Assembly (NCBI GenBank): GCA_945952415.1
Contig: CAMFIF010000001.1
Location: 248,001 to 312,000, forward strand
Direction of reading: 5' to 3'
Length of the DNA stretch: 64,000 nt
DNA from: an uncultured Rhizobium sp.
Lineage (GTDB): Bacteria; Pseudomonadota; Alphaproteobacteria; Rhizobiales; Rhizobiaceae
Part shown: positions 9,001-18,492 of the stretch, piece after piece
Layout: each line of letters begins with the position of its first letter
Position numbering within the stretch: the first letter of the stretch is position 1
Made by a program: the position numbers and the translations under genes
The notes under the pieces: model-generated
The model's input: the letters and a program-made list of their open reading frames with translations, nothing else
Told to the model about the DNA's origin: nothing
Database searches by the model: none

Positions 9001-10533
9001 GTGGTCGCACGGGTCAGCACAATCGCTTTTCAGGGCATCGAGGGCGTGCCTGTCGAGGTGCAGGTCTTTCTGGGGCCCGGAAAGATCAACACCCATATTG
9101 TCGGCCTGCCGGACAAGGCGGTGGCCGAAAGCCGCGAGCGGGTGCAGGCGGCTCTCCATGCCTCCGGCCTTGCTCTTCCCGGAAAGAAGATCACCATCAA
9201 TCTCGCCCCCGCCGATCTGCCCAAGGAAGGGTCGCATTTCGACCTCCCGATTGCGCTTGGCCTGATGGCGGCGCTGGGCGCCATACCCGGCGACGCGCTG
9301 GCGGGCTATGTGGCGCTTGGCGAGCTCAATCTCGACGGAACGCTTGCCCCGGTAACCGGCGTTCTGCCCGCGGCCATCGGGGCGCATGGGCTCGGCAAGG
9401 GGCTGATCTGCCCCGCCGAATGTGGAGCGGAAGCGGCCTGGGCGGGGGAGGATCTGGATATTCTGGCACCCCGCAGCCTGATTGCTCTTGCCAATCATTT
9501 CCGGGGCACGCAGGTACTCACGCGGCCGCAGCCGGCGGTCCGCCTTCCGGGCGCGGATCTCCCCGATCTCGCCGATATCCGCGGCCAGGAAAGCGCCAGG
9601 CGCGCGCTCGAAGTGGCCGCGGCCGGAGGCCACAACCTCATGATGATCGGCCCGCCGGGTTCGGGTAAATCCATGCTGGCGGCCCGGCTTGCCTCCCTCC
9701 TGCCGCCGCTCTCCCCTGCCGAGCTGCTCGAAGTCTCGATGATCCATTCCATGGCCGGGCAATTGCCGGGCGGGCGGCTTTCCGACCGGCGGCCCTTCCG
9801 CGCGCCCCACCATTCCGCCACCATGGCGGCGCTGGTGGGTGGCGGCCTGCGCGCACGGCCCGGCGAAGCCTCTCTCGCCCATCACGGCGTGCTCTTCCTC
9901 GACGAATTGCCGGAATTTGCACCGCAGGTGCTCGATGCGCTGCGTCAGCCGCTCGAAACCGGTGAGTGCATCATCGCCCGGGCCAATCACCGCGTGACCT
10001 ATCCGGCGGAAATCCAGCTCGTCGCCGCCATGAATCCCTGCCGCTGCGGATTGGCCGGGGAACCCGGCCGCGGCTGCGCCCGCCAGCCGCGCTGCATCGG
10101 CGATTACCAGGCGCGGATCTCCGGCCCGCTTCTGGACCGGATCGACATAAGGATCGAGGTGCCCGCCGTTCCCGCCTTCGACCTTATCCAACCCGTTGCG
10201 GCGGAAAACAGCGCGGCGGTGGCGGAAAGAGTGGCCCGCGCCCGGGCCATGCAGAAAGACCGCTTCGAGACGCTCGGCGAGGGGAAGGCCGCCTGCAACG
10301 CCCGCGCCACGACCGGTCTGATCGAGAGGATTGCCGAACCCGATGCCGGCGGGTTACAGCTTCTGCGCGACGCCGCAGAGAAGCTCAAGTTTTCCGCGCG
10401 CGGCTATCATCGCGTTCTCAAGGTCGCGCGCACGCTCGCCGATCTCGACGGTGCGGCAAAGGTGGGCCGGATCCATCTGGCGGAGGCCATTTCCTACCGC
10501 ATGATGGGCGAAAGAGTGACGAGCGCTGCATGA
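9001..10533 (+). CDS. comM: YifB/ComM family Mg-chelatase-like AAA+ ATPase
   Basis: A 510-residue AAA+ protein of the ComM/YifB family. ComM is a hexameric helicase that helps branch migration during integration of transformed DNA; in non-competent bacteria the role is unclear. The N-terminal ChlI-like domain (from VSTIAFQGIEGVPVEV) is followed by Walker A GPPGSGKSM (about residue 217) and Walker B GVLFLDELPEF. The C-terminal domain contains a CRCG-type cysteine pair. The start is GTG at 9001 behind a GGGGGCAGG site. Confidence 0.93.
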   Translation: MVARVSTIAFQGIEGVPVEVQVFLGPGKINTHIVGLPDKAVAESRERVQAALHASGLALPGKKITINLAPADLPKEGSHFDLPIALGLMAALGAIPGDALAGYVALGELNLDGTLAPVTGVLPAAIGAHGLGKGLICPAECGAEAAWAGEDLDILAPRSLIALANHFRGTQVLTRPQPAVRLPGADLPDLADIRGQESARRALEVAAAGGHNLMMIGPPGSGKSMLAARLASLLPPLSPAELLEVSMIHSMAGQLPGGRLSDRRPFRAPHHSATMAALVGGGLRARPGEASLAHHGVLFLDELPEFAPQVLDALRQPLETGECIIARANHRVTYPAEIQLVAAMNPCRCGLAGEPGRGCARQPRCIGDYQARISGPLLDRIDIRIEVPAVPAFDLIQPVAAENSAAVAERVARARAMQKDRFETLGEGKAACNARATTGLIERIAEPDAGGLQLLRDAAEKLKFSARGYHRVLKVARTLADLDGAAKVGRIHLAEAISYRMMGERVTSAA

Positions 10534-10593
10534 AGCAGCCGAAAGAAGGGGGCGGCGTTGCCGCGGGCGGAGGGCATGAGGCACACGCTACGC

Positions 10594-11493
10594 ATGATAT
10601 CGATCACAAGCCAGACTCCCGAATGGCATGACCGTTTCTTCGCCCACGTGCGGATGGTTTTTCCCGAGGTGGATTTCATGCCCTGGTCTCGCGCCGGCCT
10701 CTGGACCGAGCGCTATGACGTTCTGGCGCTCGTCGACCGCGGTGAAATTCTCGCCACGGCGGGACGCACCCGCATGGTGCTCTCCCTCGGGGAAGGCCCG
10801 GATTCCACGCTGCGGACGCTGCGCGAGGCGCTGCAGCTCGGCGCGGTGGCCGTCCGCCCGGATTTCCACGGCAAGGGGCTGGGGCGGGCGCTTCTCCAGG
10901 CGGTCATCACCGATGCCGAGACAAGGGATCTTCCCCTGTTCCTCTTCTCCAATCCAGACGCCGCTGGCTTTTATGAGGCCCTCGATTTCAGGAGGGTTCC
11001 GAGCTGCCGCCCGATGGTCGATCTGGAGATCCCTGTTTCCGGAACCGCGTTGCGCCAAGCGGCTCACTTAAGGCTCGATCGGCAAAAGGATCGGCAGCTT
11101 GTCGCCGCCGTCCTCTCCGCCAGCCCCTCGCATCAGGGCGGGCTTTCGGCGCGCCCTGATCTTTCGATCCTGCTCTTTCATTTGCTGGACGGGAGCATGA
11201 CCCTTCACAGCTTCAACGCCGGCCGCAGTCTCGCGATCACGGAGCGCAAGGGCCAGCTTCTCGTCATTCGCGACTGGCTGGGCGAATGGCCGGGAAATAT
11301 TCTGTCGGTACTGCCGCGCCTGATCGACCCGGCCTCTACACCGGTGCGACGGATCGAATTCGGCTTCGTGCCACCACCAAATGTGATCGGGCCTGGGCTG
11401 CGCTATCAGGCGGACCGGAAAACTCACTTCTTCCTGCGGGGCATGGATGCCCCTCAGGGGCCGCACTGCTTTCCGCATCTGCTGCGCACATGA
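10594..11493 (+). CDS. GNAT acetyltransferase with unassigned C-terminal half
   Basis: The first about 150 residues are a GNAT N-acetyltransferase domain, with the acetyl-CoA motif VRPDFHGKGLGRALLQ and the later NPDAAGFYEALDF strand-helix. The remaining about 150 residues match nothing I recognise; they contain a DGSMTLHSFNAGRSLAI stretch. The substrate is unknown. In-frame TTG (10558) and ATG (10576) starts lie upstream. 10594 is used because the conserved part begins there. Confidence 0.8.
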   Translation: MISITSQTPEWHDRFFAHVRMVFPEVDFMPWSRAGLWTERYDVLALVDRGEILATAGRTRMVLSLGEGPDSTLRTLREALQLGAVAVRPDFHGKGLGRALLQAVITDAETRDLPLFLFSNPDAAGFYEALDFRRVPSCRPMVDLEIPVSGTALRQAAHLRLDRQKDRQLVAAVLSASPSHQGGLSARPDLSILLFHLLDGSMTLHSFNAGRSLAITERKGQLLVIRDWLGEWPGNILSVLPRLIDPASTPVRRIEFGFVPPPNVIGPGLRYQADRKTHFFLRGMDAPQGPHCFPHLLRT

Positions 11494-11525
11494 ACAGGGC
11501 GCCTCACGGGCGCCCCATCCCTGTT
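11493..11525. terminator. Convergent terminator between GNAT gene and cysK
   Basis: A 7-bp G/C-only stem (11497-11503 with 11509-11515, 5-nt loop) is nested in an outer AACAGGG/CCCTGTT pair (11493-11499 with 11519-11525). It starts at the stop of the GNAT gene and ends 13 bases before the cysK stop, so it may end transcription from both sides. Confidence 0.6.
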
Positions 11526-11538
11526 ATGCCCGTCACGT

Positions 11539-12507
11539 TCAGCCGCCGAGCCCGTCGAAGAGGGCGGTCGAGAGATAGCGCTCGGCAAAGGAGGGAATGA
11601 TGACGACGATGGTCTTGCCCTCGTTCTCGGCGCGCTGGCCGACCTTGATCGCTGCCGTCAGCGCAGCGCCCGAGGAAATACCGACCGGCACACCCTCGAG
11701 GCGGGCGACGAGGCGGGCATGCTCGAAGGCCTCGTCATTGGTGACGGTGACGATCTCGTCATAGATCTCGCGGTCGAGGATGGCGGGAGCAAAGCCTGCG
11801 CCGATGCCCTGGATCTTGTGCGGGCCGGGATTGCCGCCGGAGAGAACCGGGCTGTCGTTCGGCTCGACGGCGATGACCTTCAGGCCCGGCTTGCGCGCCT
11901 TCAGCACCTGGCCGGTGCCGGTGATGGTGCCGCCGGTGCCGATGCCGGACACGAAGATGTCGATCTCGCCGTCCGTATCGTTCCAGATTTCCTCAGCGGT
12001 CGTCTTGCGGTGGATTTCCGGATTGGCCGGGTTCTCGAACTGCTGGGGGATGATCGCGTCGGGATTGGCGGCAGCGAGTTCCTCCGCCTTGGCAATCGCG
12101 CCCTTCATGCCCTTGGGGCCTTCCGTCAGCACCAGCTCTGCGCCCAGCAGCGCCAGCATCTTGCGGCGCTCGATGGACATGGTTTCCGGCATGGTGAGGA
12201 TCAGCTTGTAGCCCTTGGCGGCCGCCGCGAAGGCAAGCGCGATCCCCGTATTGCCCGAGGTCGGCTCGATCAGCGTGGTCTTGCCGGGGGTGATCTTGCC
12301 CTGCGCTTCCAGCGCCTCGATCATCGCCACGCCGATGCGGTCCTTCACCGAGGCGATCGGGTTGAAGAATTCGAGCTTGGCAAGCAGGTTTGCCTTCACG
12401 CCCTTTTCCTTCGCCAGCTTGTCCAGCCGGACGATGGGCGTATCGCCGATGGTTTCGGTGATCGAGGAATAGATCCGGCCGCGGCCGGGCTTGCGCGCTT
12501 CAGACAT
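11539..12507 (-). CDS. cysK: Cysteine synthase A (O-acetylserine sulfhydrylase)
   Basis: PLP enzyme that makes cysteine from O-acetylserine and sulfide. The 322-residue product has the PLP lysine in the SVKDRIG motif (Lys55), the substrate loop PTSGNTGIA (82-90), and the glycine-rich [11 protein letters not shown] phosphate site. It uses sulfide, which is also the predicted sulfur product of the ergothioneine operon at 24-31 kb, but there is no genetic link in the window. Confidence 0.95.
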   Translation of the reverse strand: MSEARKPGRGRIYSSITETIGDTPIVRLDKLAKEKGVKANLLAKLEFFNPIASVKDRIGVAMIEALEAQGKITPGKTTLIEPTSGNTGIALAFAAAAKGYKLILTMPETMSIERRKMLALLGAELVLTEGPKGMKGAIAKAEELAAANPDAIIPQQFENPANPEIHRKTTAEEIWNDTDGEIDIFVSGIGTGGTITGTGQVLKARKPGLKVIAVEPNDSPVLSGGNPGPHKIQGIGAGFAPAILDREIYDEIVTVTNDEAFEHARLVARLEGVPVGISSGAALTAAIKVGQRAENEGKTIVVIIPSFAERYLSTALFDGLGG

Positions 12508-12635
12508 TCTGTGGGTCTCCCTTTTCCTGTTGAGGACAGGATAGGCGAGAGGCGCGCGGCAATCCAGTCATCTCGAGGGGGCCGCCCGGACAAAGCGGAG
12601 AATGTCCTTCCCGAACGGGCCCGCTTCGTGGAAAA

Positions 12636-13250
12636 TCAGCCTCGGGCGAGGATCATCGTCGCCGCACCGGCCATGAAGCCCGCCGCGGTGCGGTTCAGCA
12701 TCTGCATTTTCTTCGGCTCGCCCAGCCAGTCGCGCGCCTTGCCCGCGAGCATCATGTAGGGCGTGATCACGGCGAGCAGCACGAGGAAGGTAACAACGGA
12801 AAGCTCGGCAAACTGCGGCAGCCCCACCTTGGTGAGATCGATCACCGCCGGGACGATGCCGAGATAAAAGAGCATGGTCTTCGGGTTGCCGAGCGTCAGC
12901 GTCAGGCCGGAAAGGAAGCACTTGAACCCGTCGAGAGGCTTCTTCTCGCCGCTCACATCGATCTTCATGCCCGACTTCCAGAGGCCCCAGGCGAGATAGA
13001 TCAGATAGGCCGCGCCCGCATATTTGATGGCCATGAAGACATAGCCGAAGGTCTGCGCCACATAGGCGAGCCCGAGGATCACCGCCGTCAGATAGAGGAT
13101 ATCGCCAAGGATGAGCCCGAATGCCATGGGATAGGCGGTGCGGAATCCCTGCCCCAGCGCCCGCGCCACGACGGCCGTGATGCCCGGACCCGGAATGGCC
13201 GCCGCAATGAAGAGGGCGAGGCTGTAGCTGAAGAACTCGGTTGCGGACAT
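12636..13250 (-). CDS. LysE/RhtB family amino-acid exporter
   Basis: A 204-residue membrane protein of the LysE/RhtB translocator family, which exports amino acids or small metabolites across the inner membrane. It has about six hydrophobic helices, and the N-terminal IPGPGITAVVARALGQGFRT is the hallmark PGP...G motif. The start is ATG 13250 behind AGAGGG; an in-frame start at 13271 is less likely. The substrate cannot be assigned. Confidence 0.88.
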   Translation of the reverse strand: MSATEFFSYSLALFIAAAIPGPGITAVVARALGQGFRTAYPMAFGLILGDILYLTAVILGLAYVAQTFGYVFMAIKYAGAAYLIYLAWGLWKSGMKIDVSGEKKPLDGFKCFLSGLTLTLGNPKTMLFYLGIVPAVIDLTKVGLPQFAELSVVTFLVLLAVITPYMMLAGKARDWLGEPKKMQMLNRTAAGFMAGAATMILARG

Positions 13251-13442
13251 GGCACCCTCTGGCGGCGACAATACATTCCTTCTGGAATGCCTAATTCAGA
13301 GGGTGAATGCAAGGGCCACCCTGTGGCCCAGAAAGTGAAAGGCCCCGGTAAACCGAGACCATGACGCCGACCGGGAGCAAACCCCAATCCATGTGAACCT
13401 AATACACAGAGTAGGCGGTATTCCTTCAGACGCTGAAACGGA

Positions 13443-13916
13443 TCAATTCAGCCCCGTCGAGCCAAATCCGCCGACGCCGCGGTCGGTGACGGTGGCGAGG
13501 GCGGTTTCGGTGAGGACCGCCTGCACCACGGGGGCGATCACCATCTGGGCGATGCGCATGCCGCGTTCGACGACGAATTTCTCCTCGCCGAGATTGACAA
13601 GCAGCACCTGCACCTCGCCGCGATAATCGCTGTCGATGGTGCCGGGCGTGTTGAGGCAGGTCACCCCGTTCTTGAAGGCAAGGCCGGAGCGGGGGCGGAT
13701 CTGCGCCTCGAAGCCCTGCGGGATCTCGAAGATGAGGCCGGTCGGCACCAGTGCCCGCTTGCCGGGCTTCAGCGTCAGCCGTTCGCCCTCGGGAATGGCG
13801 GCGCGCAGATCCATGCCGGCGGAGCCTTCCGTCTCGTAGGCCGGGAGCTCCAGTCCCGCGCCATGGGGCAGGCGCACGATGCCGATCACCGGTTTCTTCT
13901 CTGCCGTGCCGCCCAT
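13443..13916 (-). CDS. dut: dUTP diphosphatase
   Basis: Trimeric enzyme that hydrolyses dUTP to dUMP, keeping uracil out of DNA and feeding dTMP synthesis. All five dUTPase motifs can be followed: [29 protein letters not shown], the [10 protein letters not shown] stretch and the C-terminal [10 protein letters not shown] that closes over the nucleotide. It is 157 residues, standard for the family. AAGGGGG precedes the ATG. Confidence 0.96.
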   Translation of the reverse strand: MGGTAEKKPVIGIVRLPHGAGLELPAYETEGSAGMDLRAAIPEGERLTLKPGKRALVPTGLIFEIPQGFEAQIRPRSGLAFKNGVTCLNTPGTIDSDYRGEVQVLLVNLGEEKFVVERGMRIAQMVIAPVVQAVLTETALATVTDRGVGGFGSTGLN

Positions 13917-14000
13917 CAGGACCCCCTTTGCGTCGGTTTACGTTGCATCCTGCCCCTCTAGCCGCTAGAAGACCGGCCATTCAACAGGAATTTCACCCCG

Positions 14001-15584
14001 ATGGCCGAATCCCTTGCCGAGGCGGTATCACGCCGCCGCACCTTCGCGATCATTTCCCACCCGGACGCCGGTAAGACGACGTTGACGGAAAAGCTGCTGC
14101 TGTTCGGCGGCGCCATCCAGCTTGCCGGCGAGGTGAAGGCCAAGAAGGACCGGATCCAGACCCGGTCGGACTGGATGAAGATCGAGCGCGAGCGCGGCAT
14201 CTCGGTCGTCACCTCGGTGATGACCTTCGAGTACAACGACACGGTCTTCAACCTGCTCGACACGCCCGGCCACGAGGACTTCGCCGACGACACCTACCGG
14301 ACGCTGACGGCGGTGGATGCGGCCGTGATGGTGATCGATGCCGCCAAGGGCATCGAGCCGCGCACGCTGAAGCTCTTCGAAGTCTGCCGCATGCGCGACA
14401 TCCCGATCATCACCTTCGTCAACAAGATGGACCGCGAAAGCCGCGATCCCTTCGAGATCCTCGACGAGGTCGAGCAGAAGCTGGCGCTGGATACGGCCCC
14501 CGTCACCTGGCCCATCGGCCGGGCGAAGAGCTTCTGCGGCTCCTATCACCTGGCGAAAAACGAGGTGCGGGGCTCCGATACGGAAGAAAAGACCTCGCCC
14601 GTCAACGGCCCGCAGGCGGTGGCCGAGCGGCTGCCGGAAAACGAGCGCCAGGCCTTCATCGACGAGATGGAGCTCGCCATCGAAGCCTGCCGCCCCTTCG
14701 ACCGGGAAAGCTTCCTCGAGGGGCATCTGACGCCGGTCTTCTTTGGCTCGGCGCTGCGCAATTACGGTGTCCGCGATCTCATCAACGCGCTGGCCGCCTA
14801 TGCCCCGCCGCCGCGCGACCAGGTGGCCGACGTGCGCACCGTGCACGCGACCGACGAAAAGATGACCGCCTTCGTCTTCAAGATCCAGGCGAACATGGAC
14901 CCCAACCACCGCGACCGCATCGCCTTCGTCCGCGTCTGCTCCGGCAAGCTGGAGCGCGGCATGAAGGCGCGGCTTTCCCGCACGGGCAAGCAGATGGGCC
15001 TCTCCGCGCCGCAATTCTTCTTCGCCTCGCAGCGCCAGCTCGCCGATACCGCCTATGCGGGCGATGTCGTGGGTATTCCGAACCACGGGACGCTGCGTAT
15101 CGGCGACACGCTGACGGAAGGCGAGAGCCTCGTCTTCCAGGGCGTGCCGAACTTCGCGCCTGAAATCCTGCGCCGCGTGCGGCTGGAAGATGCCATGAAG
15201 GCAAAGAAGCTGAAGGAGGCGCTGCAGCAGATGGCCGAAGAGGGCGTCGTGCAGCTCTTCTCGCCGGAAGACGGTTCGCCCGCCATCGTCGGCGTGGTCG
15301 GCGCGCTGCAGCTGGACGTGCTCAAGGAGCGGCTTCAGGCGGAATACGGCCTGCCGGTCTCCTTCGAAATGTCGCGCTTCTCCGTCTGCCGCTGGATTTC
15401 GGCGGACAACAATGCGGATCTCGAGAAATTCATCACCCAGAAGCGCGGCGATATCGCCCGTGATCTCGATGGCGACCCGGTGTTTCTTGCGCAGGACAGC
15501 TTCTCGCTGCGCTACGAGTCCGAGCGCGCTCCGGCGATCAAGATGGTGGCGATCAAGGAATATCACGCCGTCAAGGCGGCGTGA
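14001..15584 (+). CDS. prfC: Peptide chain release factor 3
   Basis: Translational GTPase that recycles release factors 1 and 2 from the ribosome. The 527-residue protein has G1 SHPDAGKTTLTEKL (19-32), G3 DTPGHEDF (about 89) and G4 NKMD (about 143), and lacks the domain IV typical of EF-G, as RF3 does. It is divergent from dut; the 84-base gap between them must hold both promoters. Confidence 0.96.
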   Translation: MAESLAEAVSRRRTFAIISHPDAGKTTLTEKLLLFGGAIQLAGEVKAKKDRIQTRSDWMKIERERGISVVTSVMTFEYNDTVFNLLDTPGHEDFADDTYRTLTAVDAAVMVIDAAKGIEPRTLKLFEVCRMRDIPIITFVNKMDRESRDPFEILDEVEQKLALDTAPVTWPIGRAKSFCGSYHLAKNEVRGSDTEEKTSPVNGPQAVAERLPENERQAFIDEMELAIEACRPFDRESFLEGHLTPVFFGSALRNYGVRDLINALAAYAPPPRDQVADVRTVHATDEKMTAFVFKIQANMDPNHRDRIAFVRVCSGKLERGMKARLSRTGKQMGLSAPQFFFASQRQLADTAYAGDVVGIPNHGTLRIGDTLTEGESLVFQGVPNFAPEILRRVRLEDAMKAKKLKEALQQMAEEGVVQLFSPEDGSPAIVGVVGALQLDVLKERLQAEYGLPVSFEMSRFSVCRWISADNNADLEKFITQKRGDIARDLDGDPVFLAQDSFSLRYESERAPAIKMVAIKEYHAVKAA

Positions 15585-15587
15585 GGC

Positions 15588-15986
15588 TCAGCTCGGTGGC
15601 GTGACCTTGAGGGCCCGGATGTCCTGGGCCCAGCCGAGGCCCGAGGCGATCCAGGTCTGGCGGGCAGGGGTGAGTTGATGCCGCTGCCGGATCGTGCCGA
15701 TCCGTATGCCCACCGTCTCCTCGCCCTCCGCAATGCGGTAGAGGTTGGAGCCGCAGGTCGCGCAGAAATACTGCGCGCTCCTTCCGCCGGACGATCCGGT
15801 CTTCACATAGGCCCTTGCCTCGCCGCGCGTGACCTTAAAGTCGCTTGAGCGCGCCTCCACGGTTGCCCGGTAGGGCGAGCCGGAAAAGGCCTGGCAATCG
15901 CTGCAATGGCAAAGCCCAATCTCGGGCGAAACAAGGTCCGCCTCGTAGGCGACCGCCCCGCAGAAACATTCTCCGTCGATATGCAT
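15588..15986 (-). CDS. GFA family zinc-binding protein (CENP-V/Mss4-like)
   Basis: A 132-residue member of the glutathione-dependent formaldehyde-activating (GFA/CENP-V) family. The zinc-binding cysteines are all visible: ECFCGAV near the N terminus, CHCSDCQ in the middle and CATCGSN later. Most members have no proven activity. The ATG at 15986 sits behind GGAGGT; an in-frame TTG lies at 16001. It ends 3 bases after prfC in a convergent pair. Confidence 0.88.
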   Translation of the reverse strand: MHIDGECFCGAVAYEADLVSPEIGLCHCSDCQAFSGSPYRATVEARSSDFKVTRGEARAYVKTGSSGGRSAQYFCATCGSNLYRIAEGEETVGIRIGTIRQRHQLTPARQTWIASGLGWAQDIRALKVTPPS

Positions 15987-16091
15987 GCCTACCTCCGTCA
16001 ACCGGGAGGTAAATGGTTGCGGTGGGGAGGGAGTTCCGGGTGGACGCGCAGAGGGTTTTTTGGGCGGATGGCGCTGTGAATGCGGAACGCT

Positions 16092-16127
16092 ACCCCCCTC
16101 TGTCGGCTACCGCCGACAGAGGGGGGT
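16092..16127. repeat. Palindromic intergenic repeat element
   Basis: A perfect 16-bp inverted repeat (16092-16107 with 16112-16127) has a 4-nt loop and consists of C6/G6 blocks plus a CTGTCGG arm. The bases that follow (TGCGGTGCGTCA) recur next to the palindromes at 19.87-20.07 kb, so these are copies of one dispersed element. It lies between the convergently placed ends of unrelated genes. Confidence 0.8.
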
Positions 16128-16181
16128 GCGGTGCGTCAAACTCCACGCCCCGCGAAGCAAAAGAGTGCCCCCGCCCCCTCC

Positions 16182-17093
16182 TCAATGCCCCGACTTGATG
16201 AAGGTCCCGTTCTGGAGTTCGCGCATGGCCTGCATGATTTCCTCGCGGGTGTTCATGACGATGGGGCCGTGCCAGGCGACGGGTTCCTCGATGGGCTTTC
16301 CGGAGACGAGCAGAAATCGGATGCCCTGCTCGCCTGCCTGCACGGTGACTTCGTCACCCGTATCGAAGACGACGAGCGTGCGGTTGCCCGACATGTCACG
16401 GATGTTCAGCTCCTCGCCGTTCACCTCCTTCTCGACCCTGACGCCGAAGGGCTTGGAGGCATCGCGGAAGGTGCCGGAGCCGGCGAAGATGTAGGCGAAG
16501 GCCTTGCGGTAGGTATCGACCGGCAGCACCTTCTTCTTGCCCGGCGGCACGGAGACGTCGAGATAGACAGGTTCGGCCGCAATGCCGTCGACCGGGCCGG
16601 ACTTGCCCCAGAAGCTGCCGCAGATGACGCGGACCGCCGTGCCGTCGTCATCAATGGCGACGGGAATGTCGGCGGACTTCACGTCCTGATAGCGCGGCGC
16701 CGTCATCTTCAGTGAAGAGGGCAGGTTCGCCCAGAGCTGGAAGCCGTGCATGCGGCCGGCGAAATCGCCCTGCGGCATTTCTTGGTGCAGGATGCCGGAG
16801 CCCGCCGTCATCCACTGCACGTCGCCGGCACCGAGAAGGCCGCGATTGCCGAGGCTGTCGCCATGCTCGACGGTTCCGGCGAGCACATAGGTGATGGTTT
16901 CGATGCCGCGATGGGGATGCCAGGGAAAGCCGCGCAGATACTTCTGCGGTTCGTCATTGCGGAAATCGTCCATCATCAGGAAGGGGTCGGTCAGCGACGG
17001 ATCGCCGAAACCGAAGACGCGGTGCAGGTGGACGCCGGCGCCCTCCATGGTGGGACGAGCGACGCTCTCGTGCTTGACGGGGCGGATGGACAT
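16182..17093 (-). CDS. Pirin family protein
   Basis: A 303-residue bicupin protein of the pirin family; some members are quercetinases or regulators, but most are unassigned. The N-terminal cupin has the metal-ligand pattern FPWHPHRGIETITYVLAG and later HQEMP, giving the expected His-His-His-Glu metal site. The second cupin is in the C-terminal half. It stands alone, with its start 6 bases after a GGAC stretch. Confidence 0.93.
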   Translation of the reverse strand: MSIRPVKHESVARPTMEGAGVHLHRVFGFGDPSLTDPFLMMDDFRNDEPQKYLRGFPWHPHRGIETITYVLAGTVEHGDSLGNRGLLGAGDVQWMTAGSGILHQEMPQGDFAGRMHGFQLWANLPSSLKMTAPRYQDVKSADIPVAIDDDGTAVRVICGSFWGKSGPVDGIAAEPVYLDVSVPPGKKKVLPVDTYRKAFAYIFAGSGTFRDASKPFGVRVEKEVNGEELNIRDMSGNRTLVVFDTGDEVTVQAGEQGIRFLLVSGKPIEEPVAWHGPIVMNTREEIMQAMRELQNGTFIKSGH

Positions 17094-17313
17094 CTGAAAG
17101 TCCTTTCGAAAACGGGTTGCTTGGCGGCGAATATATCGCTTTTTTGCCCTTTGCTAAGGGAGCGGTGCCGAACGCACTGTTCACTGCCGCCGCTCTTGCG
17201 GGCAAAAACCCCGTTCTACGGGGTGGCAAACCACAAATTAACCAATTATTAGCCCAAAGAATCAAAGCTTGGCGGACAGGCCTATTCCTGCCGTCGTTGA
17301 GGAGCGTCCGTTC

Positions 17314-18126
17314 ATGTGCCGCTGGGCTGCCTACCGGGGGGAACCCCTCTATCTCGAGGAACTGATTACCTCGCCTGCCCACTCGCTGATCGAGCAGTCG
17401 CACCATGCCACGCGGGCAAAGACTCCCACGAATGGCGATGGCTTTGGGGTGGCGTGGTATGGTGACCGGCCGGAGCCGGGCCGCTATCGCGATATCCTGC
17501 CCGCCTGGGCCGATTGCAACCTGAAGAGCATTGCCCGGCAGATCCGCTCTCCCCTCTTTCTCGCCCATGTGCGCGCAGCGACGGGCGGCGGCACCCGGCG
17601 CGACAATTGCCATCCCTTCGTCCATGAAAACTGGGCCTTCATGCATAATGGCCAGATCGGCGATTTCGAGAAGGTCCGCCGTCCCATGGAAACCATGCTG
17701 GGCGACGATCTCTACAATGCCCGCTGTGGCACCACCGACAGCGAGCTGATCTTCCTGCTCGCCTTCCATTTCGGGCTCCGGGAAGATCCGCTGCGCGCCT
17801 TTGCCGATACCATCGGCTTCATCGAGCGGCTTTCCTGGCACATGAACGGTTCGGCGCTGGTGCGCTTCACCGCTGCCTTTTCGAACGGTCGCTCGCTCTT
17901 TGCCATCCGTTATGCAACGGACCGCAAGGCGCCCACGCTTTATGCCGCACCCATGGGCCGCGGCCAGGGCTATTGCCTCGTCTCCGAACCGCTGGACGAC
18001 GATATCGATACCTGGGTGGAAATCCCCGATGGCAGCGCGGTCACCATCGGCGAGGAGGGGCTCGATCTCGTCATGTTCGAACCGGGCAATTCCATCGCCC
18101 TTCAACCCGTGCGCGAAATCGTCTGA
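17314..18126 (+). CDS. Class II glutamine amidotransferase (YafJ-like)
   Basis: A 270-residue stand-alone class II (Ntn-type) glutamine amidotransferase domain. Cys2 after the initiator Met is the predicted nucleophile (start MCRWAAYRGEP), so the ATG at 17314 is fixed by function; GAGGAG precedes it. The NGDGFGVAWY, HVRAATGG and FMHNGQIG motifs of the glutaminase site are intact. No synthase partner domain is present and the acceptor is unknown. Confidence 0.92.
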   Translation: MCRWAAYRGEPLYLEELITSPAHSLIEQSHHATRAKTPTNGDGFGVAWYGDRPEPGRYRDILPAWADCNLKSIARQIRSPLFLAHVRAATGGGTRRDNCHPFVHENWAFMHNGQIGDFEKVRRPMETMLGDDLYNARCGTTDSELIFLLAFHFGLREDPLRAFADTIGFIERLSWHMNGSALVRFTAAFSNGRSLFAIRYATDRKAPTLYAAPMGRGQGYCLVSEPLDDDIDTWVEIPDGSAVTIGEEGLDLVMFEPGNSIALQPVREIV

Positions 18127-18132
18127 CTTCGT

Positions 18133-18492
18133 CTAAAGGGCAATCCCGAGCTCAGCGCGCAGCTTTTTCGTCAGCCCTGCGGCGACCAGGGCATGCGAGC
18201 GGGTGAGGTAATAGCGGAGATCCTCTTCCGAAAGCGGTGCGCCTTCCCGGATCGAAACCCATTTTCGCTTGGCGAAATAGGGGGCCTGTTCGATATCATC
18301 CAGCGCGGTCAGGATTTCGAAGCTTTCCTCCGTCACCTTCACCACCAGCCGGTTCGGATGGCGGTCCGGCCGCATCAGCGCGAAGACCTTGTCGCCCACC
18401 TTCGCCACCCGGCTATCCCACTGGTCGACCAGCCGCGTTCCGGGCAATGCCGCCACAGCCTTGTCGAAGTCTGCCTGCCGGAAAAGAGTCAT
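18133..18492 (-). CDS. MmcQ/YjbR family protein
   Basis: A 119-residue YjbR/CyaY-like fold protein of the MmcQ family, often called DNA-binding although the role is not settled. Typical features are KVGDKVFALM, LVVKVTEESFEIL and the C-terminal YYLTRSHALVAAGLTKKLR. The start overlaps the coaBC stop by 4 bases (ATGA), indicating translational coupling. Confidence 0.88.
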   Translation of the reverse strand: MTLFRQADFDKAVAALPGTRLVDQWDSRVAKVGDKVFALMRPDRHPNRLVVKVTEESFEILTALDDIEQAPYFAKRKWVSIREGAPLSEEDLRYYLTRSHALVAAGLTKKLRAELGIAL

